Part shown: positions 14,501 through 27,500 of the stretch, piece by piece | How positions within the stretch are numbered: the first letter of the stretch is position 1 | How the letters are laid out: each line of letters starts with the position of its first letter | DNA from: Toxoplasma gondii ME49 | Taxonomy: Eukaryota; Apicomplexa; Conoidasida; Eucoccidiorida; Sarcocystidae | Assembly: GCF_000006565.2 (NCBI RefSeq) | Contig: NC_031479.1 | Location: forward strand, 5,358,289-5,422,288 | DNA length: 64,000 nt | Reading direction: 5' to 3' | Position numbers and translations under genes: made by a program | The notes under the pieces: generated by a model | Database searches by the model: none | What the model saw: the letters and a program-made list of their open reading frames with translations, nothing else | Told to the model about the DNA's origin: nothing

Positions 14501-15378
14501 GAAACTCGAGCGCAGAGTTGAACGCGCGACAGAAACAAATAAACTCCCAGAAAAAACGGAAGAGAGGAAGGAAGATAGAACGCGAAAAGTCGATGCACAG
14601 ATATGTGTATCTATGTTTTTTATCTGTGAATATATATGTAAACGCCGAGACTGAGACCGGGAAACGGGGGTTTGAACCGTCGTCCACGAGCGTTAGATGA
14701 TATCGTCTTGCATTTGGGTGATTCCACCTACGGTCGCCTTGCGGACAGAGAGTCAAGGACAGCCGTTGCGACACTGCTGTGAGTGGATTTCTTCCATGAT
14801 TCCGACGCGTTGGTTTCTGCGTCCTCAACATGACGGCCATTTGGCGTCCTCTTCTGACGCGTCCGGACACTGAACACTCACCTGACAATGAGGATCTTTT
14901 CCTTCTGCCCGCCTTTCACTTCGTGACAGCCCAAGACGCCGAAAGGGTCGCCGTGGTGAGCTTTGTGCAGAAGGTGGACGTCGTGTTCGGACAACGAGGA
15001 GCCTTGGGGGAGGTCCTTCAGTGGCACACCCACGTACTTGACGCTTCGACGGCCTTCTCCTTTTGCAGGGGCGCCTGCCTCCTCGCGGACCTCGTCGGAT
15101 GTCCCCTTGGCGCCGTCGGTCTCGGCGCCGTCGCCCATGCAGCGGCCATGTCCACGAGCCGCTCCGCAACGGAGGCCTCCAACGACGTCCAAAGAGCTCC
15201 CGCGCGGGGAATCTGCGGCGACGGCGCAGTCGAACATGTTCGTGTGAGGCGGCTCCTTCGGGCCGGCGGAAGGCAGGTACTTCCCCGGGACGCAGTCGAC
15301 ACCGGAGGAGCGCTGAACTGCAGCGTACTCTTCCTCGTGCTGCTTCTCCACCGTTCGAAAAACCTTCGCCTTCTCCAT
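5575..15378 (-). CDS. glgB: 1,4-alpha-glucan branching enzyme, bacterial GlgB type
   Basis: This enzyme makes alpha-1,6 branches in the amylopectin of cytoplasmic starch granules. It cuts an alpha-1,4 chain and transfers it to a C6 hydroxyl. Exons in gene order are 15378-14882, 14326-14209, 13093-12895, 12351-12011, 11328-11181, 10415-10303, 9622-9406, 9129-8836, 8355-8217, 7724-7524, 7317-7075, 6731-6606 and 5824-5575; all phases agree, giving 961 residues. Landmarks are DPFGVLG (N1 domain), the CBM48 region [22 protein letters not shown]13 region I DFVPAH (~506-511), region [10 protein letters not shown] with the nucleophile Asp at ~576, the acid/base Glu in MAEES (~629), region IV LSHDE (~695-698) and a C-terminal [10 protein letters not shown] strand. 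The first ~140 residues are a Gly/Ala-rich extension absent from bacterial enzymes. The frame stays open upstream to 15,582, so the start may be further 5'. The last exon carries a charged tail of about 60 residues. Confidence 0.95.
11873..11950. repeat. TA-rich microsatellite in a branching-enzyme intron
   Basis: Imperfect (TATA/CATA/GATA)n tract lying just inside the intron that follows the CBM48 exon (donor at 12,010). Similar tracts lie in the neighbouring introns. Confidence 0.85.
13371..13580. repeat. paired TA microsatellites in a branching-enzyme intron
   Basis: Two TA-rich tracts (about 13,371-13,415 and 13,531-13,580) separated by roughly 115 bp of ordinary sequence, in the intron between the second and third coding exons. 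Confidence 0.85.
14010..14056. repeat. (ATAC)n tetranucleotide tract
   Basis: Runs of CATACATACATAC interrupted by CATGCATGCATTC, in the same intron as the TA tracts. Confidence 0.85.
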
Positions 15379-18300
15379 CTTCTCCTGACTGAGGTGACCT
15401 CCGAAGCTGGAGACAGGCTTCCGTCGCTTCAGCTCTTGCCCGGGTGAGGCACAGAGAAACGTGACTGTCTTATGGAAGAGGCCCTGAGAGGAAATCTGGC
15501 ACCCCGAAGCTCGTTGTTGAGAGACGCTCGCGAGTCCAAAACCATAGCTTTGCCGCAGGATTTCCCCAAAAAACCACCACACAACGACGTTTTCTGCAAG
15601 TGTCGACCCTGTGGAGACGCGAAGTCTGTCAACTACGAAGTGGGTGAGAAATCTGCACCAGTCTGAACGCCTCTCCGTCCCGTCGATCTTCGGGGCCTCA
15701 AGGAAACGCCCAGGATTCTTCCGGAGCGGGGATGAGCTCGAAAGTCGTTGGGGTCAAAGCTGTGTCGGTTTAGTGGACGAAGAAGAGAACAGCCCGGCAG
15801 CAGGGTTCAAGTAGGTCGCTGGAAAACGCTTCGATTCTCCACTCAGGACACAAAATTGGAAAAAAAATAAAGACGCCGACGCCAGCGACATGGCTCGGCC
15901 TCTCAGCGAGCTTCCGATCGGAAGAAACACAAGAAATACGGAGGAAGAGCGAAAAAACCAAAGACGGAAGCAACGAGAAAAGGGAGAATAGGAAGGAGAA
16001 AGAGCGAAGCGCAAACGAAGGAAAAACACGACGAAAGAGGAAAGTCAAACAGACAGAACCTCGTGAAGGGGCAGGGGGACAAGGTGAAGACACGGGGAGT
16101 TCGACGAACTAAAAAAGTGCAGAGTTCCTTTTCTCTGTCTGTCTGAAGCTACGCACTGGAAACGTTCTTCTCTCAAAATACCACAGACCACAGGAGCGAA
16201 GAGAATCTAGAACTTCAATTTTCTTGCGGAGGCCATGATGTTGAGTGCATGAGAGTTAAGCTGGAAAGCAAGCGGGTCCTGAGAGACGGAAAAAAGGCAA
16301 CGAGCTGTCGACAGAGAAACGGAGGAACGAGAAACCCGTTGCTGTTTCTCAGAGCAGCGAAATCAATCCTCACATCCCAGAAACGGTATCAGGGACACCG
16401 ATATATATATATATATGCATATTATATATATACATATATATATACCTTCACCCAGTAACCCATGCATGTCTCTGCATGTGAATATCGGGCTACCAATATA
16501 TCCATGTCAGCCGTGGTAGACGGAGACAGGAGGCATCGGAGTTTCGTGTGTTTCCATGCGTTCAGCGAGAGAAAGAGCTCCGTGTCTGGTGTGTGTGCCA
16601 GACGGGAGGAAAATCCAGGATTGTTTCTACGAAAAAAAACGCAATAGAGCTCAGAAGGAGTGTCGCGTGACGAGAGTTCCAGAACAAAGTCACTGCGGAC
16701 TGAAAATCCGCTTGTCCACTATCTTTTACAAAGGAAGGTTGCGAAGAGACACAAGAGAGCATGGAGGCTGTCTTCCCGGTCTTTGCAGCAAGTGGGTCAT
16801 CTATGGCGGTGAGAGACACGCTCGGCGTCGAGTGAAAACGAGGTGCAGAGACTCACAAGCAAAAGACAGAGTTCCCTGGGAGTGGACGACATTTAGATCC
16901 GGGAAATGTTTACCAACAGTTTTTTTCCTCGAGACCATAGCCGTCAAAACTCTAGACTTTTCGTGCATTCGAAAGTTCTGTGCACGGCAGCCGGCAGCTC
17001 ACGAAACGGGACCTAGACACGTCCGGCGAGAGCGCGGCACTGACGATCGAAGGAGTCCTTTGTTTGTGCAAGAAATCCCGAAAACTGGAGCGATATTGAA
17101 ACAAAACTGGGAGTTTTCTTTGCAGGAAGTCTCGATAAAGGCGGAAAAAAGCTGTCGAAGCTGTGCCTCGAGGCCCGGCGTGTTTTCGGAGACGAAAGCG
17201 AAGAAAGGTATGAATAGATGACCCGGAAAGTCGAAAATAAACGCCAAGATCGGACGGAAAAGAGAGTGCGAGAGCAGGGCAATTCGCGGAAAAGGCGCGA
17301 AAAAGAGCTAAACACACTCGCCAGAAAAGTAGCTCAGAGGCGCAGTTCTTCTGCCTGCATTTCCACGCAAGCGAAGAGCTTCCTTTGCAAGAGACACCGG
17401 CTGTTTTTTGAGGAGACGAGACGAGCAAAAAAGAGAAAGGCAAAGACTCGACAGCCAGATTGAGAAGCGCACTTTTGGCTGTCGACGAAGCGCGTTTTTT
17501 TTTCGCGAAAATCTGCACGCGTGAAAGGACGCCGCCCAGGTGTTCGGGAGTCTCGACAGGACCGGGATGAAAAGAAAGTGAAAATCCGGAATTTGCAGTT
17601 CCGAAAAACTGTGTAACGCGACAAACCGAGCCACGAGGGGCCTTGAAACATACGGAAACAGGCGCCCTGTGCAAAAAAGATAGAAAAGGGGGACAGGAAG
17701 AGACACCTGGATATGTGTGTGCCGGCTCCGACACCCGGTCGTCGTCCACACCTGCGCAACAGTCGAGGAGACACAGTCCAGAACAGTATCGAACCAGTCA
17801 CGCCAGCATGAGCAGCTGCGAAAAATACCTTTCACTTTTTAGAAGTAAACGAAAACCCTTCAATGCTCAACGCGTTTCACCTCAAGAAAGTCGCCGAAAA
17901 GCTCAACAGTCTCACACCAGCCCTCTATCCGGTGACACGCATCAACAGGAACTGCATGCCGGCGCATATATATATGTATATATATATGCTGTTTAGATGT
18001 ATATGTTTGGCATTTTATAGGGTTGACGCATATGTGTTTGATAGCATGATGCGTGAGAGCTGTTGTGGAGGAACGATGCAGGGGTTGCATATTTTTATCC
18101 GTACTGCGACTGTTGGTATAGGGACATGTTATGAATCTGCGTCCCGCTTTACACGTACGGATACTGGAAGGAAATCACGGATGGAAAGAAAAAAGCAAAC
18201 GCAACTCTGACTGTAAATCCAGCCGTGTTTCTCTCTTGTCTAGGCAGAACAACGTGCCTAGCTGCGCTCGCTTCGCTGGCGTTCTTGTTGGCCTTGCATT

Positions 18301-21300
18301 GCATCTGGCCGTCGGAGTTACTGCAGCTGCAAGAGGTTAGGAAACGCCGTCATGAGCGGCATTTGTCAGGCTGAGCGGTTCCAGAAACGAGAAAGGCAGA
18401 TTGTATGCGCGTTTTGTTTATATTATATATCTCGTAGCCAAACAGTTTTGGGGGGAGTTCCCGTTAGCGGTTTCTCACGAGTGTCTCCAGCGATTTTCTC
18501 CTCTCAGATTTCGAGACGGATTCTGACAATGGACCGACAAGCGCAGAAATGAGGAATTGAGAACAAGGCACAATCCGACAAACCTTGTGTCGTGATCCGA
18601 ACGCGCTTTTTGAGATAGAAGAATGTTGACTCTCTGTCGCCTCCACAAGAATTCCACGTCTCGTTCATGAATTGTAGTTTCGTGATGAATATTTTCGTAG
18701 CCGTGTCGAACGGTCTTCGGTGGTCAGTCTACGATTCTGGACATCGGTTATAGCTGTGTCGTAGACTGCCTAGTGTGGGTAGCAAAGAGAGTACGCTTTC
18801 TGAGCCTGGCCTCGGGCGCACGGGGAGTGGAAACAACCACCTTGTCGACGATGGAGTCGCTCTGTGAATGGTGCTGTGGACTCACAACATCTCTTTCTTC
18901 GGAAACCTGCCTGTGGGTGCCTGAGAAAAGAGCGAGATGATTGTTGCTCGATTCATGCGGACCTTTATGCCAGTCAACGCAGGGGAAAACCATCAAGCTC
19001 GGTCGCCAAGTGGCCCCTAAAGATACAATATTCCCAGGTGCTCCAGTAGGTTGTCCCTCCTCCGCGAGTGCAATTACACCTTACCCACTAGATTCGAAGG
19101 GAAGAGTTTATATCGTGGAGGCTGCACAAAATTTAAAGCCAATTTTGGTGGACATCATGTCGTGAACGCAGTCGGCTACCGCTGGAAACCTGACCAAAAT
19201 GATCAACTGACACTTGCTTGGACGGTGGAGAACTCCAGATCCTCGCACGAGGGTCTCTAAGAAATTTGTGCCAATCGCCGGCCTTTTCCACCGCACAAAT
19301 AGTCCGATTCTTTGTTCGGTTGTGTCGGGAATTCCTATGCAAGTCAACCGTATCAAAAGCACACATTTAGTCGTTAGGAAGCAATCATTCGATATCTATT
19401 AGATTCACCCTACGAAAGGCAAGATAAACGGCGAAAGAATTCCACTCCCCATATGCTAGTTTTCTGATCACTGCACCGTCGTACCACGAATAAACGTCTG
19501 TGAGACAGGATCTCACTCCTGTTCAGAAGTTTCGTAACGATGGAGAAATGTACCTCGCCGGACTCGAGTGTCTGCGAGAGAAATCAGCGTTTCCTAATCC
19601 ACCTTTGGAATTGTTCCTCGCATCTGAGCCGACGTTTTATCTTGCTGGTGACACGGTCGGCCACAGCATTTCCGAACAGAAACCGGCAGTTCCAAACTTC
19701 CCCGCAAGAACGTAGTCTTCTCGTAAGTCTAGTGGCCTTCTTGCTCAAACGGGAGAGTTCGTGTGTATCACGACACGAAGCCCCCGAATGGGATTTTCTT
19801 CAACCACAGAGGCTTTCCAAAGAGGCTGAAATGTGAAACTCCCCGGCGTGCGTGCTTAGAAACCCCACTGTATCATGCGTTCTAGGAAGTCGAGCTGCAG
19901 CTCTCGGTGGCAGATCTATGATTATCGCCGTAGAAAGAAGGCGTGAAGACAGCATGATCTGGAAGTGCGGGCGTCCCTAGCTTCTGGTTCCATTTTTAGT
20001 TGAATTACGACTTCCCTGCGTTTCTTAGTGCCAAAGACAAGACGCCGTGCGCCTCTTCAGCCGCTGAAATGGCGCCGTGAAAGCCGCGATCACGCCTGAG
20101 ATTTACCTGTGTACACGTGGGTGTAGGTAACGGTAAATCTTGACACTCAATACCAGTCTCCTCTGATCTTCCTATCCCCTGTGTGCCTTGTTGTTTGTTC
20201 TGCGTGGCTCATCCTTGTTGAACCGACGCACCGCATAAAACTACGGGTGCTTTTTCGACTTCGAACAACAGCTGCAGTACGTGCGAGCTTCGAACTCCGG
20301 CTCTGTCTGTGTGCGAATTCAGAAACAAGGACAACGGGAACCCATCCAGTTGGTAAACAGGGGCCAGTTCAACAAGAATCCGCGTGTGCCGTCCAGACCA
20401 ACATCAAGGAGGAGACCACCGAACTGCAATCGCTGTTTGCACAGCGTGCTTACGGCCGGTGGATTCAGCTACACAATATGGTCAGATTCCTGTTAGTCGA
20501 TTCTCTTTCGACTTGTTTAGGCTGCCTTTCTGGTCTCCCGTTTGAGTTTGTGCGTGTGTGTTGATTGCAGTGGACTATGAAAATACGCAAAGGCGTTTAC
20601 TTGCTCGATTCCTACACACACTTTCTCAAGTCTCCTTCCTCTCTCCAAGATGCACAGAGATGTACCTGTAGCTCGAACTTTTTTTCGCGGGCGTCGTCCC
20701 TGCACACTGGCCTTTGCTGCATGCGTTTTTTGTCTTTCAGACGACGGGGGCTCGCAGGAAACTCCACGAACGTGTGCCACACTGTGATCCTTTGTTTCTG
20801 GAGTTGCTCCTTCTTTTTCTTTTGCTTATATGGGGCTTCTTCTCTGGCGAGGAGGCCATGCCGGGAGTGCTGCATGCGCACATGCGATGTTCCTCTCGGC
20901 TCCTTTTTTTCTGTCCTTCCCTTCGGCTTCTGTCTTCGTCAGAGCGCCTTCTTCACCTCGGAAAACCACAACATCTGGGCGGTGAATGAGCATAAATAAG
21001 GCAGAATCTGCTGGAACTAGAGAGTCCTTCCAATACGTCTGGCTACGCCGCTTTTCTCTCGAGACAAAAGACTGTTCACTGATTTACGGTCTTCTCCTTT
21101 CGCTGTAGGCTGCGTCGTTCCTTTCCACGGCCGCTGAGGCTTGTCCTCTGCATTTTTCTTGGTGGCGCTGCGCTGTGTGTTTCGTCCTAAGCCATCTGAA
21201 GGAAGTCTGCAGACCTTCTCTCTCGTCTCGAGCGACGTATTTGAAAAAGCCGCGCTGAGACTTCCGTGAACCACCCTCGGGATTCCGTCCCTACTCTTCA

Positions 21301-21557
21301 TTTGGATTCTTCTCTGGTCTCCACTTTCCTTGTTTGTCGATATTCGCCTTTCCTTTCTTTTTACGTCCTTCGCTTTGTTCGCTTGCTGCTGGCCCCCGTG
21401 CGTCTTCATGTGGGTTTGCGTTCCAGTCTTTTCCCCGACTGTATGTTTCTCTCTTTTTCTCTGGACCCCCGTCGTCGGCACACTGTTGCCCGTTGCCCTG
21501 ATCCGCGTCCGGTCTTAGCAGTCTCTTTGTGTCGCTTTCTTCGAGTTGGTCCTTCGG
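15379..21557. other. divergent spacer between branching enzyme and MAD1
   Basis: This holds the upstream regions of two divergently transcribed genes. Long open frames near 16.5-17.8 kb on both strands are pyrimidine/purine-biased and low in complexity, as expected of long untranslated leaders and 5' introns; I do not call them genes. A TA microsatellite lies at about 16,400-16,444. An additional 5' coding exon of the branching enzyme is possible in the left part. Confidence 0.6.
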
Positions 21558-24500
21558 ATGCATGAGCAGACGAAAATGCAAGATGCAACAGAAAGCTCGC
21601 CTCGCCAGGGCAGAGGCGCAGGCTTCGCCGCAGTGCGGCTGCGACAGCAGAGACGACAAATGGAAATGCTGACGGAAATGACAAAGAGTCTTTGTGAAGA
21701 AACAAAGAAGGTATGCGTCACGTCCATGGCATTCCGCGTCTCTGCATATGCTTTCGTATACATAGTAACACCACTTGTAGTATACTCGCGTATGTATCTA
21801 TATACGCATTTTTGTTCACACAGATAGGTGCCAGCATATGTATACACATATATGCAGACGTCTGCATTTCCATGTGTACCTGGATGTGGGCATGCATGCT
21901 GCCTTGTGGGCCTATAGATATTTCTGCTTGTATGGACCTGCATGTACAGCATGTGCATCCGAATAAAGGCCCAATGCGTATCTGCCTGTGCAGTTTCTCG
22001 TAAATACACATGGGGAAATAAGAAAGGCTACGCCTGCAGAACGGGTCGAGAGCAGTGACTGTCTGCGCCAGCGTCTTCGTATGGCAGGAGCTGAGAGTTT
22101 GTGCATTGCTGTGCATGCAGCGATTACTGGTCTTTGCAGGTGCCGAGACGGAGCTGTGGGTGGCGGTTTGCATTTGCATGCCTTTTTTTCCTCTCTCTGC
22201 TCTCTCAGGCCAATGCACAACCAGTAGGCGCGCCGTCGGCTCCAGAGCTGCTTCGCCTGAGGTGTGAAATCGAGGAATTGCGTCTGGCCAATCGGAAGAA
22301 AGACAGCGAACTCGCTGCAGCGAAATGTGGGTTTCGAAAGAGTCAAGGCGTCGACCAAACTCGCGAGAACCTCTTTCCAGGAGTCTAGACATTTCATTTG
22401 GTGTCAACTTGCTTCGTTTCTTCGGAAGTGGACTTTCAGGTGGACGCACTTCCAGTGATCGCTGCTGAGTGGGTGCACTGATGGCTTTCTTTGTCTCGCG
22501 ACAAATGGGTGGATGGATGCGTAGCTGGCAGTTTGGAGTTTGTTTTCTACGTTTCCTTGCACGAATGGGGCTTTGGTTCGCAGAAAAGTCCTACGTTTCT
22601 CGTCTTTTTCTCCATCTTCTCAGCGGCCCACTGGCAAGCGGTCTCTCAGTTGGAGCAACGCCTTCACGCTCTCGAAACGAACGTCGCGGCCGCGAAGGCG
22701 TCCACCAAAGAAGTTGAACGTGTAAGCTGAACGATTCTCCAGCTCCCTTTTTCTGCATCTCGGAGACTACCCCACCTTCATCTCTGTACAGCCAGGCTAA
22801 CAGGCCTTTTCGTACATGTGCAGGTATCTTTGCATCAAGACACATGCACATATATACATATGTCTACATATGCATTTATCTATACAGATATATACATATA
22901 CATATATATATATGTATATGTATATATATGTTTGTCCTGTGTAGGGAGCATAGTCTCTCATGCGACCCAGCTGTGGGCATTAGGGATCGACTGATGCGAA
23001 AACAGGAAAGGGTGGCGGAATCCGAGAGAAGTTCACCTCGACTTCTCGTTGTCTGTCGCAGGCGGTTATTCCATACTGCACTCAGCTAGTTCTCGAGAGT
23101 CGCAAGCTTCAACTTTATCTTCTTTTCGAACTCTGGTTTTGGTGGAAGAACCTAAAAGACAACAATGATGTTCACACAGTTCAACCGTGTATCCCCCTTG
23201 TCTCAGGTTAGGACAGCGGGAGAGCACTCGCGTGCGACTGTTCAGAGTCGGCCCAGATGTATCTTTCACCCGGTGATGGATCTGCTTTTTTTCTTGGACC
23301 TTTTTTTCCTGTCGCTGTTCTCTGTGTTGTGTTCTTTTTGTTGTTCCGTGGACCTGCGTTGCGTTGACATTTTTTCGTTTTTCTCAGCTCGGCAACCAGC
23401 GGGTGTTGGAGCTCCGGAAGCTGGTCTCGGAGTTGGAGGCGAAGAATGCCTATTTAACAGAAAAGGTGGAGAAGGCCGGGGCAGAGGTGCTCGCCGTCCG
23501 CGCGGAGAGAGACAGCAGTCGCGCTCAGAGCGAAGAAGAGAAGAGAAGATTTGAGGAGCAGCTTGTCGACCTCCAGAAGACTCTGCAGAAAGAAAGAGAA
23601 GACAGTGACGCGGCCAAACAACAAGTCTCGAAACTCACCGGCGAGCTCGCGGAGAAGGAAGGGGAACTCGCGCTCGAGCGAGCAGCCAAAGACGAAGCCG
23701 CAAACAGGGTACGCGAGAGCCAAAGCAGAGAGAGAACAACGCAGAGAGAAGCGTGAGGGAGAAACACGGTGGGAGAGAAGGAGACATGGGGAGAACGCCG
23801 CAGATACGATATTGACAGCAAACGAGAATCCGAGGGAACGGAGCAGGAGAAAAGAAGAGAGAGAGAGAACAAAGTTTCCAGAGGACGAGAAAGAGATAAT
23901 CGAGCAGAGACAGAAGAAGACAGAGAACAGAAGAAGACAGAGAACAGAAGAAGACAGAGAACAGATCGAAGACAACACTCAGAAAGAACGAGAGAGACGG
24001 ATGCATTGAGGAACAGTGAGTCAGCCAGAGGGCAAGACAAAACAGAGGGGGGGAGAAACAGAGAAGAACAAGGAAGAGAAGGAAACAGCCTGCGCGGGAA
24101 GGGGAATGTATTGAGCGCTTGAGTGGGGAGGAAGTTGAAGCATGACGGCAAAGAAGATGCGTCTTTCTGCACCGTCTCTCTATCGTGGCGAAGAATCATG
24201 TTCGCTGTGTCCACTTTCGTTGCCCTTTTTCTGTGTTTCCCTACCTTTTTCCAGCTCGAGAAAGATTTTGCCTGTCAACGCGAGACTCTCGAGAGCGTCA
24301 TCAGCGGCCTGCAGAGGAACTTGCGCGAAGTTGCGGCAGCGAAGGAATCCGTGGGTACTCTGTCAATGCGTTTTGTCGTGGAGAAAACTCTGGTGACGTC
24401 TAGCGGCTTCTGCCTTACAATTTCTCCTGCGCATCTTTATGAACGCTTGGACGTCGTTCGGTTTCTCGTCCGATCCTCGAATTTACTTTTGCGATGCGTT

Positions 24501-27500
24501 GTTCTGTCTTTGCCTGGCGACGCTTCTTGAAGGATGTGAAAACTTGTGTGTGTCTCTACACTTTTGGATCGATGATCCTGCACAAGGGATTCGCTCGAAA
24601 AGTTTTTAGCTCTCTCTGTTTCTTCGCGCTCCTCTTTTGCGTGTCTGCTTCCCGCTGGGTTCCACCCTGCCGGTGCCTCTGCTTTTTCTTTCTACTTTCT
24701 GTCTCGCTCTGCCGGTGTCCCTCCTCCTCTGTCGACGTCGAGCGGAAGTCTCCTCTGTCTTTGCTTTTCCAGGGCATGGACGACCGCGCCTTGTACGCAG
24801 AAATGAAAGCGAGATGCGCAGTAAGGCAGAGATTTCACACACACGCATTTGTATATCTATCTATCTATATATATATATATCTATGTGCATATACATATGT
24901 GGATGAATGTGCATTGATGTCCATATATAAATTTATGCAAGTTTTTTATGGAGAGAGGTAACTCGACCGCATACAAGAGTGGTATGCGTGGAGAACTCCA
25001 TGAGGCCTTTTTTGCCCGTCGAAACGACTTCATCCAGGACCTATCTCAGTCCCAGTCGCGGAACGGATCAAACTTGTATGCAAAGAGCTTGAAAGTCAGT
25101 TTAGTGTATTATAGGAAGCACTGGCGCCCACGGCGGCCGAGGGAGCATGCGTATGTTTCGCAGAGTTGTAGGAGATTTCCTCCACGACAGTCTCTCACTA
25201 GTTAGCCTACCTGCGTGGAGAACCGTTGGGGGGAGACAGGAGAAGAAGAGGCGGTGTATTCTTCCTGGACCTGGACCTCCGCATGCGTAAAGGGGAACCG
25301 AGTGGCGACGCGTGCATGCATGCACTGCATGCTTTCCGCGGCCTTTTTGCTGTCAGTACTGGAGTTTTATTTGAAAACGCATCGTTTGAGAAGGTGAAAA
25401 GCGGCGATTTGACTCGCTTCAGACGCAGGGCAAATAAAACGTTCGTCTGTCTTTCGGTTGCTGCATGCGGTCTGCAGAAGTACGCAGAGAAGGTACAGGC
25501 GCTTCAGAAAGAGCTCGTGGAGGCCGCCCGTCAACAGGAAGCTCTCGAGCAACAGAGACAACAAGTCGAGCAGCAAAAGAGACAGGAGCGCGAGCTGGAG
25601 GAGACGACCCGGTCTCTCCGAGAAATGGAACTCGTGAAGGAACAGCGAGAACGCGACCTCCAGGAGTGGGAACAACTCGCTGCATGTACGTCAAGACAAA
25701 GGCAACTTGTGTTTTCTACTCAGTGCATGCACTGTGCTGAAGACCGGCGTGAGGACGCCCGTGGTAGGATGCGTGGAGGCGGTCTCCGCAGTGTTCAACA
25801 AATTGCTTGTGACTTCCTGTGCACAAAACCTCCTCCGTTTTCGATCCAGTGCATGCAGCGTTCCGAAAAATGGAGAAAAACGACGGCGGGTGGGGGGGGC
25901 AACTCTTCGAGAATGCATGCAATTTTTTCCGGAGGCGGTGCTGGGTGTTTTACAGCGTTTGTGTTGGACGAGCCTCCGAGTCGAGAGGCGTTTCGCCGGC
26001 ACCTGCTGCTGCTCGTGAACGCACTGCAGGCGCTCCAGTTCGAGAAGACGACGGCGACTGCTCAGATCGAAAATCTCCGCGCAAGAATGCAAGAGAGCGA
26101 AGAGAAGCTTAAGGCCAGGAAGGAAGCAGAGGAGCTCCTCGAGGCAAAGCTCGCGCAGGCGGAGCAACGCGCCGTGCATCTCGCCCGCGAGACGTCAGAG
26201 GCCAAACAACAAACAGAACTCCTGAAGGTATACCTCCCGTCCTAAATCTCCACATGCGTACATCTCCTCACACACGTGCATTGTAGCTTCGTACACCTGT
26301 CTGCGCGCGTATCTGCGTAGATCCAGGCAGCGAGAGAGAGACAGTTGTGCGAGACGATTGAGACAGACGTACATATTTATGTAAAGGCATGCACGGGGGT
26401 GAGAGCTAGGCGTATGTGACGAGAAAAGGAGCTGTGGCGAGGCGTTGGAGGCTTCCTCAGCAGTCTACGAATGCGGCTTCCCTTGTTCGTTCTGCTTCAC
26501 CTTTTTTTTACTTCGTCTTTCTCCTCGGTCCCTTCTTTTGCCTTCCCTCTCCTGGTTTGTTTTCAAGATTCGTTTGGCAGGAGCGCTGAGCGCAACGAGT
26601 GAGGAGGTAGAGCGATTGTTGGTTTCTGCTCGTCCGGTTCCTGAGGCAGCGAAGAAAGGAGACAGCGCCTCTTCGTGCGGCGAGGCGCCTGCGCAGGCAG
26701 AGACCCTTGAAATCAAGATCCAGGAACTGCATGCACAGGCAGAGGCTTCCGAAAAAATCATCTCCCAGCTCGAGAGCACGGTAACTCTCCTTTTCTCCTC
26801 ACAAGCATCTTCTAAAACACTGGTAGAGACGCAGATCGTCAGATTGATATAGGCAGACATAGGCAGTTGGGTTTAATTGCGCATTTAGGCATTTATGTGA
26901 ATATCGCTGTAGATGATAACAGCTGAAGACACAGGAACAGAGGCGTGCATCTGCGTGTAGCCGGAGAGCTGTTTTTTGTGGTGCATGGAGTTGTGGCGTT
27001 TGCATGCATTTCCCTTTTCTGTGTATGCAGAAAGAGCGACTGGAGAGCGAACTCAGGGCGGCGCAGCAACTCGCCGAAGCCTCTGTGACGCTCCGGCGAG
27101 AGAAAGATGAACTTGCCACTGTAAGAGAAGAGTTCCTCTCGCATTACGGAAGCGCCTTGGCGTTGTCTTTTGTTTCTCTTGTCGCTTTTCTCCATTCTTG
27201 TGTCCTCCCGAGATTCCACGTGCTAAGGCACTATTTCTTGAACTTCTTCTTTTCGGATCGTCGCGTCGTGAGGCTGTAGTAAATCTGTTCAATTCTTCTA
27301 TATTGATGAAGGTCCACGAACGCGCTGACAGGTTACTTGCAAATCTGCTCCTTGCCTCGTGAACCTGAGGAACCGAGTGACCCTGGTTGTCTTCATCTTC
27401 CCAGAGGTTGTAACCAAAGCGCCGTCTTCACTTTTTTTCTTCTTCAGTCGTTCCTTCAAAAACAGGACTCCCAGTTGCGGGACCCAGGCTTACTCTTATG

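Noticed and set aside
16952..17835. Long minus-strand open frames upstream of the branching enzyme
   Set aside because: Ser/Phe/Leu-rich composition typical of pyrimidine-rich leader DNA; equally long frames occur on the opposite strand; no domain.
23454..24214. Ser/Leu-rich minus-strand frames opposite MAD1 intron 4
   Set aside because: They are the complement of a GAGA-rich intron.
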